Below are positions 35,268 to 43,049 of a stretch of 64,000 nucleotides of DNA, piece by piece. The notes beneath the pieces are model-generated. The model did not search any database. It worked only from the letters and a program-made list of their open reading frames with translations, and was not told where the DNA came from. Position 1 is the stretch's first letter. Each line of letters opens with the position of its first letter. A program made the position numbers and the translations under genes. The stretch lies in the NCBI RefSeq assembly GCF_001939115.1, contig NZ_MQTZ01000048.1, positions 138 to 64,137 of the forward strand. Reading direction: 5' to 3'. This stretch comes from Leptolyngbya sp. 'hensonii' (lineage in GTDB: Bacteria; Cyanobacteriota; Cyanobacteriia; GCF-001939115).

Positions 35268-35933
35268 ATGAACCGAACCAGACGACTCTTCAATTTTGTG
35301 TTGGGCAGCCTAACCTGCCTGTTACTGATCAGCTTCTCAATTCCTTCTCTGGGTAAAACCCTGACTTCGATCGGGCTCCGAAATAACCCCGACATTTTTA
35401 GTGCCTCTGAACTGACCCAGATTGCCTCGGCTCAAACGCTGATTAACCAGCATCTGGACTCAAACTGGCAAGCTGCCGAGTCTGTTTTAGTGGCTCAGGG
35501 AATGATGGAGAGCTCCACAATGAAACGCTACCGGGTCATGCTGACTCGGGATAAGGTGGTGGGTAGTGCCCCCATGACTTCTGCCTTTGGAACCGCAGGG
35601 GCTGTACTGGTGGGCAACCGCTTGGTTCTTCGGGGAGATTTTAGTGGCCTATCCAGTGCATTGCGAGACTATGGCACAGACCCGGTCAGCCCACCTAACC
35701 CCAATATTACGTCTGCGGTCCATATTCATCGGGGAGCCACGACTGAAAACGGGCCTTTCCAGTATGCCCTGAAGGTGATGCTGAATCAGGGAGGACTATC
35801 TGGCCGTTTTGCAGGTGAGTATACCTTGAGCGATGAACAGTTGCAGGCCCTGGAGGGAGGCAAACTATACATGGATATTCACACGAAACAAAATCGGGCC
35901 GGGGAACTGCGAGGTCTGCTCCAAGCGGTTTAG
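35268..35933 (+). CDS. Secreted CHRD-domain protein
   Basis: A 221-residue exported protein. A basic n-region and hydrophobic core (about residues 13-28) precede a likely cleavage site near 29. The C-terminal CHRD domain (about 95-219) has the expected VHIHRGATTENGP, ending KLYMDIHTKQNRAGELRGLL. CHRD modules occur in chordin and in bacterial surface proteins; no specific ligand is known. GGAGAG precedes ATG 35268 at seven bases. A strong hairpin follows the stop. Confidence 0.83.
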   Translation: MNRTRRLFNFVLGSLTCLLLISFSIPSLGKTLTSIGLRNNPDIFSASELTQIASAQTLINQHLDSNWQAAESVLVAQGMMESSTMKRYRVMLTRDKVVGSAPMTSAFGTAGAVLVGNRLVLRGDFSGLSSALRDYGTDPVSPPNPNITSAVHIHRGATTENGPFQYALKVMLNQGGLSGRFAGEYTLSDEQLQALEGGKLYMDIHTKQNRAGELRGLLQAV

Positions 35934-35946
35934 GTCTGGTGTACGG

Positions 35947-35986
35947 CAGAGGCGCAGAGGATTGTCTCCCTATCTCTGCGCCTCTG
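35947..35986. terminator. Hairpin, CAGAGGCGCAGAG family
   Basis: Perfect 13-bp stem CAGAGGCGCAGAG (35947) and CTCTGCGCCTCTG (35974-35986) with a 14-base loop, between the convergent CHRD and cellulose-synthase-like genes. A related hairpin with the same outer ten bases occurs after glutamate synthase at 47741. Confidence 0.65.
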
Positions 35987-35998
35987 GGTCTTTCTGGC

Positions 35999-38275
35999 CT
36001 AAACCTTCGCCACTGAAATGGGGCTGATATCGATATTGCGATCGAACAAAATTCTGGGCCGGAACAGGACTCGAAACAAAAGCAGCAGAGACTGAAATTC
36101 TCCCGGGGTTTCATGGCTTTTCCATTGTCCCGGACGGCAAAACAGCATCTTCACCAGGCAACGCTGTTGGTCCAAACCCAAAGAATTAAACAATACACGA
36201 ACAGTCGGGAATTCTCCCTCAAAACCGCTACGAATCACGATTCCCTCCAGGTGCAGAGACTCTTCCAGAATTTCTAGCGTTACCGGTAGGGTTTCTGCTG
36301 CCACCATTTCCGGAAACCCTGCCTGGGTCAGGGCAACTTCTGCCCCCACCTCTGACACCATGGTGGTAACCCCCCAGAAGATGCCCTCTCCAATTTGCAA
36401 CCGCACGGTACGGCGCAAATCAAACCATTCGTAGGGACTGGGCTTGGGCACGTCAATCAGAATCAACAGGGCAATGCCAATCATGATCAGGTTATAGGCA
36501 CTCCAGAGCCAACCAAGGCCAACTCCTTTCGCCTGCAGGGCTACTTCTGGGGGCACGGTCAATTGCCAGGCTCCCTTAATCAAACACATGCCCAGGTTGA
36601 GCCACAAACTGACCGCCGTCACTCCAAACAAGAGGATGAGAGGAATCGCCAATCCCCAATTGAAGGAAAATCGATCGCTGGAAGTCCCCTTGGGCGTTAC
36701 CTTGAAACCCTTTGAAAAAGGATTCACCATCACCTGCAATACGGTCAGAGCCAGGGGGAAGGTCAAAGCCAGAGAGTAAATGTCGGAGAGCAGGGCCGAT
36801 CGACTGCGCCCATTCAGCCAAGAAAAAACACTCAACTGCACCACATAGTAGGGCAGGAAGAAATACATCAATTCTGGAGCCGTGGCCCGCAGCGGAATCA
36901 CATTCAGAAAAGAATAGGCCAGGGGAATCACCAGAAAACCAATGCGGGGAAAACTGGAAAACCAGTGCAGCAGACCCTCCAGATGAGCCAACCGTTGCAG
37001 GGGGCTCAACCCTCGAATCGTCAGTGGATTGGCTGCGATAAAGAAAGCCTGTAATGTCCCTCTGGCCCAACGCAACCGTTGAATCGCATGGGCGGTGATA
37101 TTCTCAGCCGCCAGGCCAGCACTGAGCTTTTCTTCCAGATAAAGTAACCGATAGCCCTGGGCTGTGAGCCGAATGCCCGTGAAATAATCTTCACTCACGG
37201 AGTCGGTCACAAATCCACCTGTTTCCTGCAAAGCAGACCGACGCACCACAAAAGAGGTTCCAGAACAGATGACGCTGCCAGCCCCATCTCGAATTGGCTG
37301 GATTTGCCGATAGAACACTTCTTCCTCTGGGGTGAGGATATTCTCTAGACCCAAATTCCGAGAAATTGGGTCCGCGTTATAGAAGCTCTGAGGGGTCTGA
37401 ATCAGGGCGATCGTCGGATCCTGAAAAAAACCAACGGTGCGGTTCAGGAAGTTTTTAGTCGGGACAAAATCAGCATCGAAAACGACAATCAGATCCCCAT
37501 GGGTTTTACCCAAAGCATGGTTCAGGTTGCCCGCTTTGGCATGACGATTATCTGGACGAGTTAAATAGTGGCAACCGAGTTCCGCTGCCAGCGCTTCCAT
37601 CTCGGGGCGACGGGTATCATCCAGCAGGTAAACTCGCTTGTCCGGATAGTCGATCGCCTGACACCCTATCACTGTTCGCCGCAGAATGAACGATGGTTCA
37701 TTGTAGGTGGGGATCAAGATATCCACCGAAGGTCTGAAGGTCCCTTCCAGGACAGCCACCGCAAATTGATCCGCCTCCCGTCGCCGATCCTTGACGTTCA
37801 GCATCAATGTCAGTTGAATAATACCGCCCGTCAGCATCAGCAATTCCAGCCCAAACAGCCCAATGCTGAAGCTGCCATTCAACGGCGTTGTCAAATTCAG
37901 GGTATAGACCCGCCAGGTAATGTAGCGAATCGTCAGGGCCAGCAGCATCGTTATGACCACGAAGCGAGACCAGGGCCGGGGTTGGGGTGAAACCCACATC
38001 ACCCCCAAGGCAATCACCAGCAGAATCACGGTGGGAGCAAGCAGGTACTCTCCGGCCACCATTGGGACCATCAGCCAGAGGGGAGGATGGGTCAGAATCG
38101 CTTGTAACTGGTTAAAAATGCCACTGATTCGCCCTTCGCCAGCAAACCATCCGGCAACAATCAGTCCAGACAAAACTACGACAGATAACAGAATGATCGT
38201 AGCCAACCTGGGACGGGCCATAGAAGGAGCCCTGCTATTCTGGCTCGTTAGGCCACTAACCTGAGAAACTGCCAT
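35999..38275 (-). CDS. Cellulose-synthase-like glycosyltransferase with PilZ domain (BcsA type)
   Basis: Membrane GT2 processive synthase, 758 residues. The GT-A domain has the D,D,D,QxxRW set: DDTRRPE, FDADFVPT (DxD), SEDYFTG and QRLRWARG in order between about 205 and 405. Membrane helices lie at about 27-48, 65-85, 105-150 and 420-610. A PilZ domain near 630-720 has RRTVR (RxxxR) but the partner motif reads MVSEVG instead of D/NxSxxG, so c-di-GMP binding may be weak or altered. No bcsB or crdS neighbour is present, so product (cellulose or another beta-glucan) is uncertain. Family is certain. Confidence 0.87.
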   Translation of the reverse strand: MAVSQVSGLTSQNSRAPSMARPRLATIILLSVVVLSGLIVAGWFAGEGRISGIFNQLQAILTHPPLWLMVPMVAGEYLLAPTVILLVIALGVMWVSPQPRPWSRFVVITMLLALTIRYITWRVYTLNLTTPLNGSFSIGLFGLELLMLTGGIIQLTLMLNVKDRRREADQFAVAVLEGTFRPSVDILIPTYNEPSFILRRTVIGCQAIDYPDKRVYLLDDTRRPEMEALAAELGCHYLTRPDNRHAKAGNLNHALGKTHGDLIVVFDADFVPTKNFLNRTVGFFQDPTIALIQTPQSFYNADPISRNLGLENILTPEEEVFYRQIQPIRDGAGSVICSGTSFVVRRSALQETGGFVTDSVSEDYFTGIRLTAQGYRLLYLEEKLSAGLAAENITAHAIQRLRWARGTLQAFFIAANPLTIRGLSPLQRLAHLEGLLHWFSSFPRIGFLVIPLAYSFLNVIPLRATAPELMYFFLPYYVVQLSVFSWLNGRSRSALLSDIYSLALTFPLALTVLQVMVNPFSKGFKVTPKGTSSDRFSFNWGLAIPLILLFGVTAVSLWLNLGMCLIKGAWQLTVPPEVALQAKGVGLGWLWSAYNLIMIGIALLILIDVPKPSPYEWFDLRRTVRLQIGEGIFWGVTTMVSEVGAEVALTQAGFPEMVAAETLPVTLEILEESLHLEGIVIRSGFEGEFPTVRVLFNSLGLDQQRCLVKMLFCRPGQWKSHETPGEFQSLLLLFRVLFRPRILFDRNIDISPISVAKV

Positions 38276-38381
38276 CTGTTGCTCCTGATAAAGAGATCGG
38301 GTTCAATCGATAGAAACATCCCCAACGGACTCATACCCCCTCCCTTTCCCGCACAGGCGTCGCTTGTAGAGGAGGCAGATT

Positions 38382-38477
38382 ATGGAAACACACTTTCAAT
38401 TGGTATCACTTCTTCACAACTACTTACGTGATCGTGAGCCAATCGGATTTGGCCAGCCTGTATTTCATCCCACTTAG
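38382..38477 (+). CDS. Possible 31-residue small protein
   Basis: ATG 38382 is preceded by GAGGAGG at seven bases, the best ribosome site in this gap. The frame gives a 31-residue peptide starting METHFQLVSLL with mixed hydrophobic and charged content and no recognised family. Its TAG stop straddles the edge of the inserted element; removing the element and one TTA copy restores TAA at the same codon, so the insertion did not truncate it. Short length makes chance a real possibility. Confidence 0.3.
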   Translation: METHFQLVSLLHNYLRDREPIGFGQPVFHPT

Positions 38478-38616
38478 GAACGAGAATTAAATAAAGTGTC
38501 AAACTCCTGATTGCCCTCACCCCCCTGCCCCCTCTCCCAAATTTGGGAGAGGGGGAGGGGTTGGGGGTTGGGGGTGAGGGCTGAAGAAATCCAGGTTATT
38601 TAATTCCCGTTCCTTA
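38474..38616. mobile_element. MITE-like inverted-repeat element, copy 1
   Basis: A roughly 137-bp element bounded by GGAACGAGAATTAAATAA (38477) and its near-perfect inverse ending CGTTCC (38613), with TTA on both sides as probable target duplication. The centre is a long GC-rich hairpin, CCCTCTCCCAAATTTGGGAG and flanks. It has no gene. A second copy at 54335-54474 shares the ends and the centre. Confidence 0.8.
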
Positions 38617-38816
38617 AGTAAAATCTCCAGGGGCGAGATCTCTGACTGCTTGAAACAGTCGCAGATCTAAACAGCAGAAGTTGATTTAACCCTTTACAAT
38701 CCGTTAGAAACCAGTAAATTGCTTAGCCCGTATACTAATTTGTTTCTAGTTTACGTCGGACTCTCTTCGAGGTAACAATCTTGTCCCGTCGCCTGTCTAT
38801 CTGCCCATGAGAATGT

Positions 38817-39551
38817 ATGGAATTCAGAGATTTTCTTAGCCTGATTCATCCTGCCCTTGCCGTTTCTTTTGTGTTTCCCCTGATTGGAATCGTTGTCTAT
38901 TATGCACTTCAGACTCGCCAGCGCCGTTTGCAAACGGCTGCACAGGGAAAGAGTCGTATTCCGATCGGCGTCGGGAATGAACACCTGAAACTGGGACGCT
39001 GGTTAACCGGATCCGTCGTTGGCATTGCCCTCATTGGGCTGGCTCATCCCATTTTCAAAACACTTCTGGAGACGGAAGCGTTCACCAAAACTCCTGCTAA
39101 AGCTTTCTTCATTGTCTTGATGTTCATCTTGACGATCGCGTCTCTGGTACTTCTGTACAGAGCTCATAGCCGGGTCTGGCGGGGGGTTTTTGGCTTCCTC
39201 TCTGGAGCAGGGTTGGTTATTCTGGGCTGTCAGGATGGGGTGTATCGGCTCACAGAAGAATGGTACTGGTCCCACTATTACTTTGGGATGGCTGCTGCCC
39301 TATTGATGATTTTTTCACTGGCGATCGTTCCTGATATTTACCAGGATCGCTCTAACCGGTGGCGGATCATCCACACGGTCTTGAATACGATCGCTCTCTT
39401 GTTATTCATTGGCCAGGGCATGACCGGCACCCGGGATTTGTTAGAGATCCCGTTAGGATGGCAGGAACCTTACCTTTACCAGTGCAATTTTGACAAAACC
39501 TCACCCGAATATCGAACCTGCCCTAATTTGACGCCACCGCCCAAATCGTAA
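38817..39551 (+). CDS. DUF4079 membrane protein
   Basis: A 244-residue membrane protein with about six hydrophobic helices and short loops. The layout and the residues LSLIHPALAV, ALQTRQRR, HLKLGRW and HYYFGMAAALLMIFSLAI match the cyanobacterial DUF4079 family; conserved His residues could bind haem, as in cytochrome b561-type proteins, but that is inference. Function is unknown. The C-terminus is a polar, Cys-containing tail (QCNFDKTSPEYRTCPN). It lies alone, convergent with the A-type Fe-S carrier. Confidence 0.75.
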   Translation: MEFRDFLSLIHPALAVSFVFPLIGIVVYYALQTRQRRLQTAAQGKSRIPIGVGNEHLKLGRWLTGSVVGIALIGLAHPIFKTLLETEAFTKTPAKAFFIVLMFILTIASLVLLYRAHSRVWRGVFGFLSGAGLVILGCQDGVYRLTEEWYWSHYYFGMAAALLMIFSLAIVPDIYQDRSNRWRIIHTVLNTIALLLFIGQGMTGTRDLLEIPLGWQEPYLYQCNFDKTSPEYRTCPNLTPPPKS

Positions 39552-39589
39552 AATCCAAGTATTATCGCCCGTTTCAATAGGCAACGTCT

Positions 39590-39937
39590 CTAGGGCGTGG
39601 GTGAGGTTTCCGCGACAATACTAAATGATCCCCCACAATCGCAATGTTTGGCAGCGTTTGGATTGTGGAACCGAAAGGCTCCCCCCATCAGATCTTCGGA
39701 GTAGTCCAGGGTCAAACCATCCAGATAGGAGAAACTTTGAGCGTCAATCGCAATCTGAATCCCCTCAGCATTGTGGAGCCGATCGTCGGGAGCAGCAGAT
39801 TCAACAAACTGCATTGTATAGGAAAGCCCTAAGCAGCCCCCAACCTGAACACTGACACGGAAAAATGCGTCTGACTCTACATTGCGAGACTTCAGACGCA
39901 TGACTTCTTTAATTGCAGTTTTACTTAAATGAATCAT
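39590..39937 (-). CDS. A-type Fe-S carrier (IscA/SufA/HesB family)
   Basis: A 115-residue Fe-S cluster assembly carrier. The three conserved Cys are in VQVGGCLGLSY near 35 and CDCGG near 99-101. Length and motifs fit IscA/SufA. No other suf or isc genes are close, so the subtype is not assigned. It begins two bases below the cupin gene stop, so these two form one leftward transcript. Confidence 0.9.
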   Translation of the reverse strand: MIHLSKTAIKEVMRLKSRNVESDAFFRVSVQVGGCLGLSYTMQFVESAAPDDRLHNAEGIQIAIDAQSFSYLDGLTLDYSEDLMGGAFRFHNPNAAKHCDCGGSFSIVAETSPTP

Positions 39938-39939
39938 TC

Positions 39940-40353
39940 CTACTGGGCGCGAGCGTAATCATCCTGAAAGCGGATGATATCATCTTCCCCTAAATACTCG
40001 CCGTTTTGAACTTCAATCAAAACCAGGGGAATAACACCAGGATTTTCCAGGCGATGTTTGGTGCCTTGGGGAACATAGGTTGACTGATTGCTAAAGACAA
40101 TCACCTCTTTATCATCACAGGTCACCCGGGCTGTACCAGAGACAACAATCCAATGTTCACTGCGATGGTGGTGCATCTGCAGGCTCAGACGATGGCCAGG
40201 CTTCACTTCAATCCGCTTAATTTTGTAACCCCGTCCCTCTTCCAAAACCGTGAAAGAGCCCCACGGCCTCAATTCTGTCGCCGCAACTCCTCTGGCAGCA
40301 CCCAGAGGTAGGGACGGCAGCGCGTACTGGGGAACTTCTTGAAGCTGAGCCAC
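39940..40353 (-). CDS. Cupin protein, phosphomannose isomerase type II C-terminal-like
   Basis: A 137-residue single cupin with the mannose-6-phosphate isomerase/GDP-mannose pyrophosphorylase C-terminal signature: PWGSFTVLEEGRGYKIKRIEVKPG, MHHHRSEHWIVVSGTA, and VPQGTKHRLENPG. Metal ligands are the His cluster and Glu/His of the two cupin motifs. The start is GTG 40353 with AAGGAG seven bases before; the open frame continues upstream for 34 codons without family resemblance. A stand-alone version of this domain probably isomerises mannose-6-phosphate. It precedes the A-type carrier by 2 bp. Confidence 0.85.
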   Translation of the reverse strand: MAQLQEVPQYALPSLPLGAARGVAATELRPWGSFTVLEEGRGYKIKRIEVKPGHRLSLQMHHHRSEHWIVVSGTARVTCDDKEVIVFSNQSTYVPQGTKHRLENPGVIPLVLIEVQNGEYLGEDDIIRFQDDYARAQ

Positions 40354-40593
40354 AGTTTTTCTCCTTCTAGTTAAAATATTTAAGAGCCTGAATCTTGAGA
40401 AATCTGGAAACGGGCTGTTCTGTCGGTGCCATTTTCTCAACCTTAGCAAATACACCTAAGTAGAGCGATGAATTCCGTCTGAATCGAGTTGATTTACATC
40501 AAGTCTTCATTTGCAGCCGGTTTTGCTTTAATTTCGCTTTAAGGAAAAGCGCTGAAGGGTTGACGGGTCAGGGCAGTCATAACCTGATCCCAG

Positions 40594-42453
40594 CTACTTG
40601 GGGGGGGGCTGCCAGAAAACCCCAATGCCATTATGAACCCGGGCTACCGATTGGGGAGAGCGATTCAGTAACCACCCGCCCAAATAGAGACTGGTGGAAC
40701 TGCCACCATCCAGGTTCAGGGCATCCACCGCCCCCAACTGTTCCATCATGCGGGCCATCTCAGTCAGGGTTGGCCCTGCCTGATAGGGCTGACTTTGAAC
40801 CGCTACCAGTAAGAGTTCCCCCGATACAGTCCGACCGATCGCACTGCGAACTGCAGATTCTCGACTGAAGGCATCACTAAACTTCTCTAACTTAGGGTCC
40901 AGGACAATCTGACGGTTCTGGATCAACAATGGACCTGCCCCCAAAATCTGCGGAAAGCGCAGGACATCTTCCGGTTCTGGACGACTCTCCAGCTTGACCA
41001 GACTCCCGATCGGAAAGGCATCCACCGCGCTCTTATTCGAGCGCAGGGTAAGCAGATATCCATCAGGAGGAATCGGAAAGGCCGTCTGTCCGGCTGGCCC
41101 GCCCTGGGCATAGCCAATCACCTGCTGGTTTTGAATCCCGATCAAAATCTCGTCATTGACAATCGGGGTATAGGTGGTGCCCCACTCTAAGGTATAGCGA
41201 GAGATACCAGCCTGGACATAGCCACTATTCAAAGTCAGGACTGGAAACTGTTTACCATCTGCGGTCGTGAGTGTTTCCTGCAAACTGAAGCGACCGATCC
41301 AGATTGCCCCAGTCTGAGTCCAACCGATCGCCCCCCGGTTAAGGATGGGGCCAGACACCCAACGACCATCCCGACGAATCACCCCCAGGGGCAGTTGGGT
41401 GTTACGGTTGAAAAATCCGCCGTTAATGGCAGCGATCGCCTGCTGACGTTGAGCGGTGGTCAGTAGGGGACCCGTTCCAACCAGGGTCTCGGTATCGGTC
41501 CAGAAGGGCTTCACCGTTAGCCCAGGTTGGCGCAGATTGAGGGCCAGCCAAATGACTGGGTAATCCATTTCCCCGACACGCAGGGTTTTCTGCTGCCACC
41601 GTAGACCTGGAGCCCAGGCAATATCCCGGGGCGGCAGGGGCAATGGACGGGTATCAATCACCAGCCGGGGAGGATTAGCCAGGGTCGTCAGGGTGGGATA
41701 CAAGCCCGTCGGAACTTTGACCCGCACGATCGTCTGCCCATTGCCCGATTCAACCTGAGGAGCCGGACTGTGCTGCAAGGCATCTCGGGCAATTCCCTCC
41801 AGGCTAGGGGCCAATCGTTGCAACAACTCTGGACTGGCTGTAGCAGCCAGGGTAATCACAGCCTCTCCCCCTTGCCAATCCAGTTGCCAGGGGGCAGGCC
41901 GCTCCAGGTCCAGGACTACCCGATCGCCCGACGGCTGCAATCCCCAGCTAACGTTGGTCAGACCTGGAGGAACGAGGGTCAACCGCAGAGTTTCCCCCTC
42001 AGCTTGAATGTCCCAGCCCGTCTGCCGCAGTAACGCTGTGGCATCCAGAAATCGGTAAGGGGGAGACCACTGCACCGCCAAGGGCAGGGGTGGGGAAAAC
42101 CATTTCACTGGCTGTTGGCGGAAGTCTCTGGTGTTGAGCAGTTCCAGGCCCAGGAATTGGGCCAGACCGAAATCCGCGATCGCCGTATTCACCTGATCCG
42201 CCTGGGCAACCTTACCCCACTGTACCCAGGGGACAGCCTGAGGCCGACCATTGATCACCACCTGATTTCCTCGACGCAACAAGGCCGTCCCTGACTGAGA
42301 TGGCCCCTGAGCCAGGGAAGATCGACGATCAGATTGGGGAGAGGATGACGCCATTGCAGCACCCTCTCCTGCGCCAGTAGTGAGCAGGGAGAACGCCGCT
42401 ATCAGCAGGCAGAGGGGAAGTCGGCAGGGGGAAGATTTCCCTAAAAAGAACAT
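40594..42453 (-). CDS. Secreted phosphodiester glycosidase-family protein
   Basis: A 619-residue exported protein. A signal peptide (about 1-32) leads to a beta-rich middle part resembling AMIN/copper-amine-oxidase-type N-terminal domains (about 55-290). The C-terminal part from about 330 is the NAGPA/phosphodiester glycosidase domain: AAINGGFFNRNTQLPLGVI, GRTVSGELLLVAVQ and DALNLDGGSSTSLYLGG. Family members cleave sugar phosphodiesters or act on polysaccharides; cyanobacterial substrates are unknown. It lies 240 bp above the cupin gene on the same strand and is divergent from glutamate synthase. Confidence 0.83.
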   Translation of the reverse strand: MFFLGKSSPCRLPLCLLIAAFSLLTTGAGEGAAMASSSPQSDRRSSLAQGPSQSGTALLRRGNQVVINGRPQAVPWVQWGKVAQADQVNTAIADFGLAQFLGLELLNTRDFRQQPVKWFSPPLPLAVQWSPPYRFLDATALLRQTGWDIQAEGETLRLTLVPPGLTNVSWGLQPSGDRVVLDLERPAPWQLDWQGGEAVITLAATASPELLQRLAPSLEGIARDALQHSPAPQVESGNGQTIVRVKVPTGLYPTLTTLANPPRLVIDTRPLPLPPRDIAWAPGLRWQQKTLRVGEMDYPVIWLALNLRQPGLTVKPFWTDTETLVGTGPLLTTAQRQQAIAAINGGFFNRNTQLPLGVIRRDGRWVSGPILNRGAIGWTQTGAIWIGRFSLQETLTTADGKQFPVLTLNSGYVQAGISRYTLEWGTTYTPIVNDEILIGIQNQQVIGYAQGGPAGQTAFPIPPDGYLLTLRSNKSAVDAFPIGSLVKLESRPEPEDVLRFPQILGAGPLLIQNRQIVLDPKLEKFSDAFSRESAVRSAIGRTVSGELLLVAVQSQPYQAGPTLTEMARMMEQLGAVDALNLDGGSSTSLYLGGWLLNRSPQSVARVHNGIGVFWQPPPK

Positions 42454-43049
42454 GGGATAATTTGAGTTAAACTGGACTGTCAGGAAAATCTAACCTGGTG
42501 CGCCACAATCACAGGAACTGAGGAGAATAGATAGAGAGAAGGAAGGGGAATCAGCCCCCTGGCCCATAATTTAGACCAAATCACTAAAACAAAATTTATT
42601 GTTCTTCCTGGTATTGTTCCTACCTATAACCCTTTTTGGATTGTTGCTGTCCCATTGGGAGCACGGATTCAATCCAGTGAATAATTGGGTTGCGGGGGCA
42701 CCCCCCACTTGATTTAATTTTCGGTCTTAACTACAAGTTTTGAGGATTGCCAGATTTAATCAGGTTTTTATAATATTCTTCTCTACCTCGAAATGAGCGT
42801 TTAGATCCTCACAGCGCTAATCTTAACGCCGTGAGGATGCCAGCTCCAGTTTAATCCCACCAGTCCGTTCGTGAGATCATCTGACGATCAGTCCAGTGCC
42901 CCTGTTCCAAGCAGAACAGGATCAGCCCCAAGACCTACGATCGACCTTCAGTTCTCCAGACTCTCTTGCCTGTCGGCAGGCTTCTTCCTCCTCCTTTACC
43001 CTTTCTACCACCCTGTTAACGCTTCTCTGCAAGGATCTAACCCTGAACC
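42454..43049. other. Upstream region and structured leader of glutamate synthase
   Basis: A 596-bp divergent gap. A probable promoter (TTGCCA, 16 bp, TATAAT) ends at 42774. The leader of about 270 nt that follows contains three hairpins: ATCCTCAC/GTGAGGAT (42805-42838), CCTGTTC/GAACAGG (42901-42920) and GCCTG/CAGGC (42968-42981). No NtcA box (GTA-N8-TAC) at the canonical distance and no glnA/glutamine riboswitch consensus was found. Confidence 0.45.
42747..42774 (+). promoter_or_regulatory. Putative sigma-70 promoter of glutamate synthase gene
   Basis: TTGCCA at 42747-42752 and a perfect TATAAT at 42769-42774 with 16-bp spacing. Transcription would begin near 42781, leaving a long structured leader before ATG 43050. 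Confidence 0.5.

Larger units (their letters stand above)
38276..38816. other. Intergenic region with miniature element and a possible small ORF
   Basis: A 541-bp divergent gap. It holds a 31-codon frame with a strong ribosome site (38382-38477) and the miniature inverted-repeat element (38474-38616). The remaining 200 bp before the DUF4079 gene is AT-rich and should carry its promoter; I see no clear consensus pair. Confidence 0.5.

Noticed and set aside
42721-43049. NtcA box or glutamine riboswitch before glutamate synthase
   Set aside because: GTA-N8-TAC is not found at the right distance from TATAAT, and the conserved glnA-motif core is missing.
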